Shown here: positions 56,329-63,971 of the stretch, one piece after another
Layout of the letters: every line of letters starts with the position of its first letter
How positions within the stretch are numbered: position 1 is the stretch's first letter
From: Lachnospiraceae bacterium
GTDB taxonomy: Bacteria > Bacillota > Clostridia > Lachnospirales > Lachnospiraceae
Assembly: GCA_017437785.1 (NCBI GenBank)
Contig: JAFRXH010000088.1
Location: 36,003 to 100,002 of the forward strand
Direction: 5' to 3'
Length of the DNA: 64,000 bases
Notes under the pieces: generated by a model
Seen by the model: only the letters and a program-made list of their open reading frames with translations
Told to the model about the DNA's origin: nothing
The model's database searches: none
Program-made: the position numbers and the translations under genes

Positions 56329-57789
56329 ATGATACTTAGTTACAATTTGGAATCTTTTGAATATGATGTCTATGCGCTGCTCACATCATTTTATCCGGGG
56401 GTTGAAAGTAAGCAGTGCATAGCCGAAAAAGCAATGGAAAGCATGGATGAACTGCATGTGCATCAGAATGATGACAGCAGTGTGTCGATGTTTTTTTTTG
56501 CGGGTGATGTATTTGACTCTGATAAGGAATATGTTTTCAGACCGTCTTCTACGGATGAGAGAGAAGTTAAATGGGAGCTTAAGCGTTTCTTTTACGACAG
56601 TCTGGCAGACATGAGCGGACGTACTCTTCCCTGGGGCGGCCTTACCGGTGTGAGGCCTACCAAGCTCATCATGGGCACGGCAAAGGAACAGGGCCTTTCG
56701 GACGAAGGCGTGATCCGTTATATGTATGATAACTACAGGGTTTCTGAAGAAAAGGCGGCCCTTGGGTTAAAGATTGCGCGGCTGGAAGATTCTCTTTTGG
56801 AACCGCACAGGGGCAGAGGTTACGGTCTGTATATAGGTATTCCGTTCTGCCCATCAAGATGTCTGTATTGCTCGTTTTTAGCATATGCGATAGGCGCATA
56901 TCAGAAATACGTATCTGAGTATCTTGAGTGTATACGCATGGAATTAGAAGCCATGAGGGGCATCATGAAGGGCGAAGGACCGGACACCATATACATAGGC
57001 GGAGGTACGCCCACAGCGCTGTCAGAAGATGAGCTGGGTGTTTTATTGGATTTGATCGAAGAGAATGTGCCTATGGATAAGGTTAAGGAATTCACGGTGG
57101 AAGCTGGCCGGCCGGACAGTCTTAATGCCGGCAAGTTTGCCGTTATGAAAGAACATAAGGTGAGCCGTATCTCGGTAAATCCGCAGACCTTTAAAGATGA
57201 GACCTTAGAGCTGATAGGCCGCAGACACAGCGTGGCGCAGCTTTACGATGCTTTTGAACAGGCCAGGGCAGAAGGCTTTGACAATATAAATATGGATCTG
57301 ATATTGGGGCTTCCGGGGGAGGATCTTAATGATGTTGAGCATACACTTAAGTGCGTACGTGAACTGGCACCGGATTCGCTGACGGTTCATTCGCTGGCCA
57401 TTAAGCGCGCATCAAGGATGAAAGAGTGGATAGCGCAGCACGGAGCTATAAGCGGCATGGATTATGAGCGCGCGATGAAGATCGCTTCAGATACTGCAGC
57501 AGCTCTTGATATGCGGCCCTATTATCTATACCGTCAGAAGAATATGGCCGGAGCGCTTGAAAACACCGGTTTTGCAAGGGAAGGCAAGTACGGCCTCTAC
57601 AATATCATCATCATGGAGGAAGTGCAGTCCATCTACGCGATAGGGGCGGGAACCGTGAGCAAAAAAGTGTTCACAGACGGCTCAGGAAGAATTGAGAGAT
57701 GTGACACGCACAAGGATCTGAGCCTTTATTTAAGCGACATTCAGGCGATGATCGAGAGGAAGAGAAGGCTGTTTGGCAATGAGGAGTGA
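56329..57789 (+). CDS. hemZ: Coproporphyrinogen dehydrogenase HemZ, radical SAM
   Basis: 486 residues from the ATG at 56329, five bases after the relA stop. An N-terminal HemZ-type region (1-160) is followed by the radical SAM core with the 4Fe-4S cluster ligands C174, C178 and C181 in CPSRCLYC, then YIGGGTPTAL and the HemN_C-like part. It is annotated for oxygen-independent haem synthesis, but many Clostridia that carry it lack a full haem pathway, so its true role is open. A terminator follows. Confidence 0.92.
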   Translation: MILSYNLESFEYDVYALLTSFYPGVESKQCIAEKAMESMDELHVHQNDDSSVSMFFFAGDVFDSDKEYVFRPSSTDEREVKWELKRFFYDSLADMSGRTLPWGGLTGVRPTKLIMGTAKEQGLSDEGVIRYMYDNYRVSEEKAALGLKIARLEDSLLEPHRGRGYGLYIGIPFCPSRCLYCSFLAYAIGAYQKYVSEYLECIRMELEAMRGIMKGEGPDTIYIGGGTPTALSEDELGVLLDLIEENVPMDKVKEFTVEAGRPDSLNAGKFAVMKEHKVSRISVNPQTFKDETLELIGRRHSVAQLYDAFEQARAEGFDNINMDLILGLPGEDLNDVEHTLKCVRELAPDSLTVHSLAIKRASRMKEWIAQHGAISGMDYERAMKIASDTAAALDMRPYYLYRQKNMAGALENTGFAREGKYGLYNIIIMEEVQSIYAIGAGTVSKKVFTDGSGRIERCDTHKDLSLYLSDIQAMIERKRRLFGNEE

Positions 57790-57944
57790 TCGGTATATGC
57801 AGGTCATCTGAGACATATTTGTTGTAAAAAATCGGCGCAGGTGCAACACTACTGCAATAGATTTTTACCCAACAATACCCGATAATACTGAACAATGCTT
57901 ATTTGGGGCTTATGAATACTTAGAAAATGGACTCATTTTCACTG

Positions 57945-57983
57945 GGGATATTTCAGTAAAATGCTGGAATATCCCTATTTTTT
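57945..57983 (+). terminator. Terminator of the apt-relA-hemZ operon
   Basis: GGGATATTTCAG (57945-57956), seven-base loop, CTGGAATATCCC (57964-57975), one G-T pair, then TATTTTTT. The only in-frame ATG for the following fragment lies in the loop. Confidence 0.8.
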
Positions 57984-58281
57984 GTGGGATCAGAAGGCTG
58001 CACAAATGCAATCCTTTTTGAGCAAAAATCAGTGTTTTGTTGCAGTAAGGAAACGGAAATCGAAAAAAACAGAGGTCTACTTCATCAAAAACGGGAAGGA
58101 GGCCAGTATTCATGGGCATTACAGCGATAAGGCAGGTGCAAGAGAAGGGAAGGCAGGCCGCGATGAAGGCCGCGTATCCTTTAAGCAGAAACTCCCGGAG
58201 ATGAAGGAGAAGGCAGCCGAGCAGACAAAGGCCAATCCTGTCGCCGAGAATGCCAAAAAGAAGGCTCAGGAGATCGCATAA
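57984..58281 (+). pseudogene. Gene remnant with a conserved VSFKQKLPEMKEKAAEQ tail, probably from an integrative element
   Basis: The frame is open over 106 codons from an ATG at 57961, but that ATG is in a terminator loop and has no ribosome binding site. The C-terminal third (58128-58281) recurs in diverged form at 60371-60523, on the other side of the ATPase gene. The tail (Lys/Glu/Ala-rich, ending in KKKAQEIA) reminds me of ends of small proteins from Clostridia integrative elements. N-terminal part unrecognised. Confidence 0.5.
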
Positions 58282-58293
58282 ATCCTTTCCAAA

Positions 58294-58340
58294 GCAGGTT
58301 TTACGGGTGGCGAAATCCGCCCGTAACGCCTGCATTTTTA
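58294..58340 (+). terminator. Hairpin with T run after the gene remnant
   Basis: Seventeen-position stem 58294-58310 and 58317-58333 with two G-T pairs and one mismatch, loop CGAAAT, followed by ATTTTTA. A good intrinsic terminator. Confidence 0.75.
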
Positions 58341-58395
58341 CACATAAAACCGATCACAAGTACAAATTACTTGTCTATATATACATAAAAACATA

Positions 58396-58441
58396 GGGAT
58401 AAAGACGAGTAATATTGACAAATTCTGATGCAGATTATAGA
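58396..58441 (+). promoter_or_regulatory. Upstream region of the AAA ATPase gene: promoter-like boxes and a repeated 13-mer
   Basis: TTGACA (58415-58420) and TATAGA (58436-58441) are separated by only 15 bases. If used, transcription would start within a few bases of the ATG at 58450, which has no Shine-Dalgarno sequence. GGGATAAAGACGA at 58396-58408 recurs at 59922-59934 behind the gene, and inverted in the hairpin there. Confidence 0.35.
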
Positions 58442-58449
58442 ATGTAACT

Positions 58450-59886
58450 ATGAGCAAAGAATTGATTGGAAGAAAAGAAGAATATAAGAGACTGGACAAA
58501 TGCATGAAGGAGCCAACGTCACAGTTGGTTATTGTCTATGGCCGTAGAAGAGTGGGCAAGACATTCCTTATAAACCAGTATTTTGACAATACGTTTGCAT
58601 TTAAGCTCACAGGATCATATGATGCCCCCAAGGCAGTTCAGCTGGAGATGTTTGCCGATGAGCTCAGTCGCAGAACCGGCGTAGAAAAGAAGCCGCCTAT
58701 GAACTGGAGACAGGCGTTTAAAGAACTCCGGGAATATCTGGAAGGTCTTGGGACTTCTCAAAAGTGCGTGGTGTTCTTTGATGAGATGCCCTGGCTTGAT
58801 ACACATAAGTCCGGTTTTCTTAAAGCTTTTGAATATTTCTGGAACGACTTTGGGAGTGCCAGAAATAACCTGATATTTATTGTTTGCGGATCTGCAACAT
58901 CATGGCTTGTTGATAACATAGAGCATAACAAAGGCGGTCTTTTCAACAGACAATCCTGCAAGCTTTTCCTCAACCCTTTTACCTTACGGGAAACAGAAGA
59001 ATATCTTTTAAGTAAGAATTTCTCGTGGTCAAGGTATGATATTACCGAATGCTACATGATAATGGGGGGAATTCCGTATTACCTGAGTTTATTGGACAGC
59101 AGCTTGTCATACTTGCAGAACATAGACAAGCTCTTTTTCAGGAAAAAATCAGAGTTGTGGGATGAATTTGATCATCTTTACAGTACTTTGTTTAAAAAAA
59201 GCGAAAACTACATAAGCGTTGTAAGTGCATTGAGTAAGAAAAAGGAAGGACTTTCAAGAAAAGAAATCTGTGCCAGAACGGGGCTGCCCTCAAATGGATA
59301 TATGTCCAAAATTATTAAAAATCTGGTAGATACAGGCTTTGTTAGAGAAAACCTGTTTTTTGGAAACAAGAAGAGGGACACAATATATCAGCTGGCAGAT
59401 TACTATACCTGTTTTTATTTTAATTTTCTTACCGGGAAAAAGCGAACTGACGAGCATTATTGGAGCAATTCACTGGATCTTCCGGCAAGGAGGACCTGGG
59501 CAGGGCTTACCTTTGAACAGGTATGTAAGGATCATGTATCTCAGATAAGGAAGAGTCTGGGGATTTTCGGGGTTCTGTCTGAAATATCGTCGTGGTCAAC
59601 CGTGGGAGACAAGACGCTGGGGATTCCAGGGACACAGATTGACATGCTTATAGACAGAAGAGATCGGGTGATTACTCTCTGCGAAATGAAGTTTTCTGTA
59701 AATGACTATATTATAGACAAAGATTACAATGAGATAATAAGAAATAAGATTGAAGCCTTTAAACGGCTTACAAAAACGCGGAAAGCAGTACAGATTGTGT
59801 TTGTTACAACTTATGGGGTAAGACAGAATGCCTATAGCAGCATTATTCAGGGACAAGTAACGCTGGATGAGTTGTTTGGGACATAA
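58450..59886 (+). CDS. AAA ATPase with C-terminal DUF234/PD-(D/E)XK-like domain
   Basis: 478 residues. Walker A GRRRVGKT (31-38) and Walker B VVFFDEMPW (D111-E112), then a winged-helix part with LSRKEICARTGLPSNGYMSK, and a C-terminal domain with the nuclease-like pattern D398 ... E412-M-K414. This is the archaeal-type ATPase/DUF234 architecture that is scattered in bacteria and archaea and often found on mobile DNA. Function unknown; DNA binding or cleavage is possible. No Shine-Dalgarno site precedes the ATG. The gene is flanked by two diverged copies of a 150-bp sequence. Confidence 0.85.
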   Translation: MSKELIGRKEEYKRLDKCMKEPTSQLVIVYGRRRVGKTFLINQYFDNTFAFKLTGSYDAPKAVQLEMFADELSRRTGVEKKPPMNWRQAFKELREYLEGLGTSQKCVVFFDEMPWLDTHKSGFLKAFEYFWNDFGSARNNLIFIVCGSATSWLVDNIEHNKGGLFNRQSCKLFLNPFTLRETEEYLLSKNFSWSRYDITECYMIMGGIPYYLSLLDSSLSYLQNIDKLFFRKKSELWDEFDHLYSTLFKKSENYISVVSALSKKKEGLSRKEICARTGLPSNGYMSKIIKNLVDTGFVRENLFFGNKKRDTIYQLADYYTCFYFNFLTGKKRTDEHYWSNSLDLPARRTWAGLTFEQVCKDHVSQIRKSLGIFGVLSEISSWSTVGDKTLGIPGTQIDMLIDRRDRVITLCEMKFSVNDYIIDKDYNEIIRNKIEAFKRLTKTRKAVQIVFVTTYGVRQNAYSSIIQGQVTLDELFGT

Positions 59887-59889
59887 TAA

Positions 59890-59941
59890 AAAATAGCCGT
59901 CTTTATCCGATGAGAACAGGTGGGATAAAGACGACTATTTT
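59890..59941. terminator. Long hairpin behind the AAA ATPase gene
   Basis: A 19-bp stem (59890-59908 with 59923-59941) with one non-Watson-Crick pair and a 14-base loop. The ends are A4 and T4, so it can work in both directions. It contains the GGGATAAAGACGA element that is also present upstream of the gene. Confidence 0.65.
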
Positions 59942-59972
59942 CACGCAAAAAAGATAATAAAACAGCGAAATT

Positions 59973-60007
59973 GCGGTTATGAGAGAAATCTTGTAACCGC
60001 TTTTTTT
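59973..60007 (+). terminator. Second terminator hairpin
   Basis: GCGGTTA (59973-59979) and TAACCGC (59994-60000), 14-base loop, then T7 (60001-60007). Confidence 0.75.
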
Positions 60008-60010
60008 ATA

Positions 60011-60035
60011 ACTTAGGGACACAATGTCCCTAAGT
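60011..60035. repeat. Perfect 11-bp inverted repeat
   Basis: ACTTAGGGACA-CAA-TGTCCCTAAGT. No T run follows. It could be a terminal repeat or recombination remnant of a mobile element; it stands right before the fragment of an element-type gene. Confidence 0.7.
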
Positions 60036-60072
60036 TGCAGGCTACACGAAAGGAACGAAGGAGGAAGAATTT

Positions 60073-60523
60073 ATGGCAGACGGTGTTTATTCCCGCAGGT
60101 TCCAGACCATAGCGCAGATGGCAAGGGATGCGGCGGAAGAAGTGACGAGCAGCGAGGAGGAGTGGAAACGGTGCACTGGAGGAAATTGGTATATGAGTAT
60201 GATAATACCGGGAACAAAATATGATTACATTCTTCTTGTTAATCGGCAGGAAGTAGAAACGATCGATCTGTTCAATACTTTCGATACCAGAGGGCAGTCG
60301 CCGTCATACGGGATGAATTATCAGGAACTGGGGCAGAAAGACTGCCGAAGATCGAAGCGGAAACCCTGAGAAGGCAGCTGCAAGAGAGGGAAAGGCGGAC
60401 CGTGATGAAGGCCACGTTTCCTTTAAGCAGAAGCTCCCGGAGATGCAGGAAAAGGCTGCCGAGCAGGCCAAGGCAATTCCGGCTGCTGAGACTGTTAAAA
60501 AGAAAGCTCAGGAGATTGGATAA
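60073..60523 (+). pseudogene. Chimeric, frameshifted remnant of integrative-element genes
   Basis: From ATG 60073 (after AAGGAGGAAG) the first about 35 residues, with RRFQTIAQMARDAAEEVTSS, look like the start of the very large helicase/methylase-type ORF found on Clostridia conjugative elements. The following YMSMIIPGTKYDYILLVNRQ does not continue that protein, so a deletion junction is likely near residue 36-40. The frame stops at 60369. In the next frame 60371-60523 encodes a second copy of the KQKLPEM..KAAEQ tail seen at 58128-58281. Not a working gene. Confidence 0.55.
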
Positions 60524-60561
60524 ATGAGTGGAAAATCCATCTATTAGGCAGAGTATATGCT

Positions 60562-60590
60562 TTGTCAGAGGGGGAATCTCATGGTATAAT
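60562..60590 (+). promoter_or_regulatory. Strong promoter of the GNAT gene
   Basis: TTGTCA (60562-60567), 17 bases, TATAAT (60585-60590), with TGG directly in front of the -10 box. It implies a leader of about 185 nt before the GNAT start. Confidence 0.65.
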
Positions 60591-60597
60591 ACGCCAT

Positions 60598-60781
60598 GAT
60601 AAGGAAGAGCTGCCCTGCAGTTTGTGCGCGGACTTGTATCAGCAGGGATGAAAGACGGCGTAACCTGTATCCGTGCAGGGCGATTGTAAAGCAGGGACCA
60701 TTCTCTGCCGCCGTAGTAAGATAATATTTCAGTTTTATAGACGATGACAAATCGCAATTTGTCTTACGAGGAGAGCAGAAA
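60598..60781 (+). promoter_or_regulatory. Structured 5' leader of the GNAT gene
   Basis: GCCCTGCA (60612-60619) pairs with TGCAGGGC (about 60674-60681), and GACAAAT-CGCA-ATTTGTC forms a hairpin just before the GAGGAGAG ribosome binding site. A 42-codon Cys-rich ORF could be read from ATG 60596 to 60724, and another frame reads RAALQFVRGLVSAGMKDGV, which looks like a gene fragment. No known riboswitch signature was recognised. It is either a regulatory leader or a decayed gene. Confidence 0.4.
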
Positions 60782-61420
60782 ATGGAATATGTAATAAAGA
60801 GTTTGACTCCTGATTTGGCGGAGGATTATTTTGATTTCTTTGACAATAGGGCATTTTCAGATGGATCTCCATTCTATCCGTGTTATTGCAATGCATTCAA
60901 TCTAAGCAAAGAAAGAATGGAAAAGGAATTGTATCAGAGGGCAGAGGATTATGGTAACGGACTGGAAGGCTGGATAAGAGCACTTAGGGAATCAGCTGAA
61001 AGAATGGTGCAGGCAGGAGAAATCAAGGGCTATTTGGCATATGATAATGGAATAGCAATAGGCTGGTGCAATTCGAATGACAGGATGAGCTACTATAGAA
61101 CCGGTGAATTTGATCTGCATACTTTGCCTGATGATGAGGAATACACACATAACATTGCTCCAGGTGAAGTTAAGGCAATAGTATGTTTTGAAATTTCTCC
61201 GGAATACCGAGGTAAGGGAATTGCAACGCAGTTTTTACGTAGAATCTGTGATGATGCAAAGCTCGAAGGATACAAATATGTTGAAGCATATCCGGTAAAG
61301 GATGGAGAGAATATAGAAATGGCTTTTACCGGACCGTTACGATTATATGAAAAGGCCGGCTTTGAAATCTTTGAACTGTCCGGCAATACATATACGGTGA
61401 GAAAAAAACTGATTCTATAA
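60782..61420 (+). CDS. GNAT family N-acetyltransferase
   Basis: 212 residues. The acetyl-CoA motif is in VCFEISPEYRGKGIATQFLRR (about 137-157, with RGKGIA binding the pyrophosphate), and the C-terminal RLYEKAGFEIF is typical. An N-terminal extension of about 90 residues with PCYCNAF may shape the substrate pocket. GAGGAGAG precedes the ATG. Substrate unknown; the next gene is an antibiotic-kinase homologue, so a resistance-type role is possible. Confidence 0.88.
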   Translation: MEYVIKSLTPDLAEDYFDFFDNRAFSDGSPFYPCYCNAFNLSKERMEKELYQRAEDYGNGLEGWIRALRESAERMVQAGEIKGYLAYDNGIAIGWCNSNDRMSYYRTGEFDLHTLPDDEEYTHNIAPGEVKAIVCFEISPEYRGKGIATQFLRRICDDAKLEGYKYVEAYPVKDGENIEMAFTGPLRLYEKAGFEIFELSGNTYTVRKKLIL

Positions 61421-61461
61421 ATGGGAATATATTTAAGCTTTATTTACGATGGGGTATTAAT

Positions 61462-62265
61462 ATGATGGACAGTCTGATACAGAGTCTGCCTGAAGCAATT
61501 AGAAAGCATATGGAAGGCAGAGAATACACGATAGACGATATGGGTAAATCAGGATCGAAGATACTTATCTTCGAGGATATGGTGCTGAAGATCACTGATA
61601 AGCCTTGTGATGATAAAGATGCAGTCGAAATGATGTGCTGGCTTGAAGGCAAGATCCCTGCACCTCATGTAATAGTATTCGAAGAAGATGATTCTTACAG
61701 TTATCTTCTTATGACCAGGGTAAGAGGAAAGGTTGCCTGTGACAAGTACTATCTGGAACGTCCGAAGGAACTTGTTCCGCTTCTTTCAAAGTCGGTAAAG
61801 ATGCTTCAGAGTATAGATATAACGGATTGCCCTGTTATAAAGGATCTGGACAGAGAACTTAAGAAAGCCGCATACAGGGTTGAGAACGGTCTTGTGGATA
61901 TAAGCGACGCAGAACCTGATACATTCGGAGAAAACGGCAGGTTCAAAGATCCCAAAGAGTTGCTTTCCTGGTTAAAGGAGAACAAACCTTCCTATGAACC
62001 TGTATTATCCCATGGAGATCTTTGTCTTCCAAATATCCTTTTTGAGAATGGTGATATAAGCGGATTTATCGATATGGGTAACTGCGGTATCGCAGATAAG
62101 TGGGAAGATATAGCAATGTTGTACAGAAGCCTTCGCCATAATTTTGATGGAACATACGGCAAGGTATATCCGGGCCTTGATCCTGACAGCCTTTTTGAGG
62201 AACTGGGGATAGCTCCTGATAGGAAGAAAATCGATTACTACATCCTTCTTGATGAGCTCTTCTAG
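61462..62265 (+). CDS. Aminoglycoside 3'-phosphotransferase-like kinase
   Basis: 267 residues, close to APH(3') enzymes (about 264). The catalytic loop is H184-G185-D186 in LSHGDLCLPNIL, the metal site is in GFIDMGNCGIADKWEDIA, and the C-terminal KKIDYYILLDELF closely matches, from memory, the end of APH(3')-IIIa. The ATP side (MVLKITDKP, then CWLEGKIPAPHV) is also present. Known relatives phosphorylate kanamycin-type drugs. Many chromosomal relatives do not confer resistance, so activity is open. Confidence 0.85.
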   Translation: MMDSLIQSLPEAIRKHMEGREYTIDDMGKSGSKILIFEDMVLKITDKPCDDKDAVEMMCWLEGKIPAPHVIVFEEDDSYSYLLMTRVRGKVACDKYYLERPKELVPLLSKSVKMLQSIDITDCPVIKDLDRELKKAAYRVENGLVDISDAEPDTFGENGRFKDPKELLSWLKENKPSYEPVLSHGDLCLPNILFENGDISGFIDMGNCGIADKWEDIAMLYRSLRHNFDGTYGKVYPGLDPDSLFEELGIAPDRKKIDYYILLDELF

Positions 62266-62305
62266 GCGGAAGTGGTAAGTTATACCGGAATAAGGAAAAG
62301 TGACT

Positions 62306-62695
62306 ATGAATATTTTGAAGTTTGATACACAAGAAAACCGAAGAAAATATGGTGGATCATACTTTATTGAATTGCAGTTTTGCAGGCTGCCATCAGGAAC
62401 AAAGATAAAACAGATCCTGGAAGGTTATGATCATTGGAAGGATGATTCTTTATATGTCTATGATGATCAGCAGGGCGATTTTTATCTAAAATATAAGGAT
62501 GTTATCGGTTTTGGGATCCATCCGAATATGTCGGAAGGGTATTTTGATACCTGGGGAGTCACATATTATGAGCCAAATCAGATCGGAGACATAAAGGAAC
62601 GCTTAAAGGAGCATAAACCTGAGGAGTACGAAATCCTGCTGGAGTGGCTTGAAGAAGCAGAGAATTATAACGGATTTTATGTCTTTGGAGTATAG
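62306..62695 (+). CDS. Hypothetical protein
   Basis: 129 residues from the ATG at 62306, six bases after AAGGAAAAG; a GTG two codons earlier is less likely. Acidic and aromatic-rich, with YDHWKDDSLYVYDDQQGDF and a C-terminal EYEILLEWLEEA helix. No membrane helix or Cys cluster. The small size, acidity and location among fragments would fit an orphan immunity-type protein, but no family is recognised. Confidence 0.65.
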   Translation: MNILKFDTQENRRKYGGSYFIELQFCRLPSGTKIKQILEGYDHWKDDSLYVYDDQQGDFYLKYKDVIGFGIHPNMSEGYFDTWGVTYYEPNQIGDIKERLKEHKPEEYEILLEWLEEAENYNGFYVFGV

Positions 62696-62696
62696 G

Positions 62697-62813
62697 ATAA
62701 ATTATGATAAACAATGCAATATGGAGTTTGATGCCGGCCTGATGGAACGCATGGGAAAACTTGGCGTGAAACTCTGTGTTTCCTGTCAGGAAATATTGGG
62801 CGTAATGAGGTGA
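62697..62813 (+). pseudogene. C-terminal gene fragment with CNMEFDAGLMERMGKLG
   Basis: An open frame without a start codon encodes about 38 residues including CNMEFDAGLMERMGKLGV and LCVSCQE and ends at TGA 62811. The composition is protein-like. It probably is the tail of a lost gene. Family not recognised. Confidence 0.4.
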
Positions 62814-62839
62814 AGAAATATAATGCTATCATGGGATAA

Positions 62840-62995
62840 AAAGACTGGTTGAAAAGAGGAGAATCATCATGGGCGAAATCGAAAGGATTCAAAGGCAAAT
62901 ATCCGGTTCGTAAGTCGATCCAGACCGAGTTTGCTCATGTGGGTGGTAAAGAGGGACTGCAGTTTCAGGTGGACGCATTAGCATATTGCGGGTGA
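62840..62995 (+). pseudogene. Gene fragment, start missing
   Basis: Open frame of 51 codons without a start codon, encoding SSWAKSKGFKGKYPVRK and FAHVGGKEGLQFQVDALAY, stop TGA 62993. It directly precedes the small tetracysteine gene. Looks like the remaining end of a larger gene; family not recognised. Confidence 0.4.
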
Positions 62996-63000
62996 CTAAT

Positions 63001-63229
63001 ATGGAGTATAGATCTATACTCATAAAGGATACGACAAAAGAAGAGCGTGAGGAAATTGTCAGGAATTCCATGGACTGTGGAGGTGGATGCGAAAATTGCT
63101 CCTCCTGCTGGCTGGGGGGGCGGTTCGCCCTGGGATATCTATCAGGACTATATAGATGGCAAGCGTGAGATCCGCGAGATCAATGCCGAATATATGGACA
63201 AATACCGTCAGGGAAGAAATATCTTGTGA
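63001..63229 (+). pseudogene. Small tetracysteine protein, frameshifted at a G7 run
   Basis: ATG 63001 opens a frame with C-x3-C-x2-C-x2-C (CGGGCENCSSC). It runs into the wrong frame after the G7 tract 63114-63120 and ends near 63168. In the +1 frame the sequence goes on as SPWDIYQDYIDGKREIREI to TGA at 63227-63229. With six G the two join into about 75 residues, and the joined protein aligns with the intact paralogue at 63239: four cysteines, then Y-x-DYI-x-G. Function unknown; a metal-binding role is suggested by the cysteines. Confidence 0.6.
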
Positions 63230-63238
63230 GGTGTTGTC

Positions 63239-63439
63239 ATGAATGATGCGCCTATGATCGAAGCGTCTTCTGAAGAGGAACGCAGAGCTTTCATAAAGGA
63301 TAAGTATCCGTGTCTTGCAGACTGTCACATATGTGGACTTTGTAAGGTCTTTCATGGCAAGGATCCGGAGAATGCCTACGATGATTATATAAAGGGAATC
63401 CGCTCGTTTGCAGATGTATCTGATGACTATAAACATTGA
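63239..63439 (+). CDS. Small tetracysteine protein, intact paralogue
   Basis: 66 residues. CLADCHICGLC gives C-x3-C-x2-C-x2-C, followed by a Y-DDYIKGIRSFADV segment. It resembles the frameshifted gene just upstream in the Cys spacing and the DYI-x-G part. GAGGTGTTGTC precedes the ATG. The Cys pattern could bind zinc or an iron-sulfur cluster. I do not recognise a named family. Confidence 0.65.
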   Translation: MNDAPMIEASSEEERRAFIKDKYPCLADCHICGLCKVFHGKDPENAYDDYIKGIRSFADVSDDYKH

Positions 63440-63488
63440 TATTCAGTATATAAATCGGAAGTATTAGGCTCGTTGTGAGGAAGACAGC

Positions 63489-63971
63489 ATGAAGTATCAT
63501 ATAGATGATTCGGAAGAGTGTGCTACTGAGCATATAAAGAAAATTGTATTGGGAACCGGAAAAACATACTATGTCTATAATGACGAGGATCCTATTGCGC
63601 TTGTAGAAATAAATTCATATGGTTACTTTACAGATGCCATTGTATTCGGAGATTATGTGATCATAGGTAATTACTATGAGGGAATATATGTGATCAGCCT
63701 TAGTGATTATAGTGTCAGGAATATCAAGATAAAAGGGTATTTTGGATATTTTGAGATCGATAAAGATGTATTGTATGTGCTTGGTTGCGAAAATATAGTG
63801 GCTTTTGACCGGGATTTAGAATGGTTATGGGAAAGTGAATATTTGGCAGTAGATGGCGTGGTTTGTAATGGTATAGAAGATAACACTATGATGATTTCGT
63901 GCGAGATGGATCCGCCTGGAGGGTGGATCAAGAGAAAAATATCATTAACTGACGGTAAAATTATGGGATGA
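63489..63971 (+). CDS. Hypothetical beta-rich protein
   Basis: 160 residues. Repeating hydrophobic beta strands (AIVFGDYVIIGNYYEGIYVIS, quoted as one blade; DVLYVLGCENIVAFD; another) suggest part of a beta-propeller. No signal peptide and no membrane helix. GAGGAAGACAGC precedes the ATG. It stands behind the two tetracysteine genes in an orphan-rich stretch. Function unknown; bases 63972-64000 show nothing. Confidence 0.65.
   Translation: MKYHIDDSEECATEHIKKIVLGTGKTYYVYNDEDPIALVEINSYGYFTDAIVFGDYVIIGNYYEGIYVISLSDYSVRNIKIKGYFGYFEIDKDVLYVLGCENIVAFDRDLEWLWESEYLAVDGVVCNGIEDNTMMISCEMDPPGGWIKRKISLTDGKIMG

Noticed and set aside
57961-58281. 106-residue gene starting at ATG 57961
   Set aside because: The ATG is in the loop of the hemZ terminator without ribosome site; the stretch is better seen as a gene remnant.
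60598-60781. T-box or known riboswitch in the GNAT leader
   Set aside because: No T-box sequence, specifier pattern or other conserved riboswitch core was recognised.
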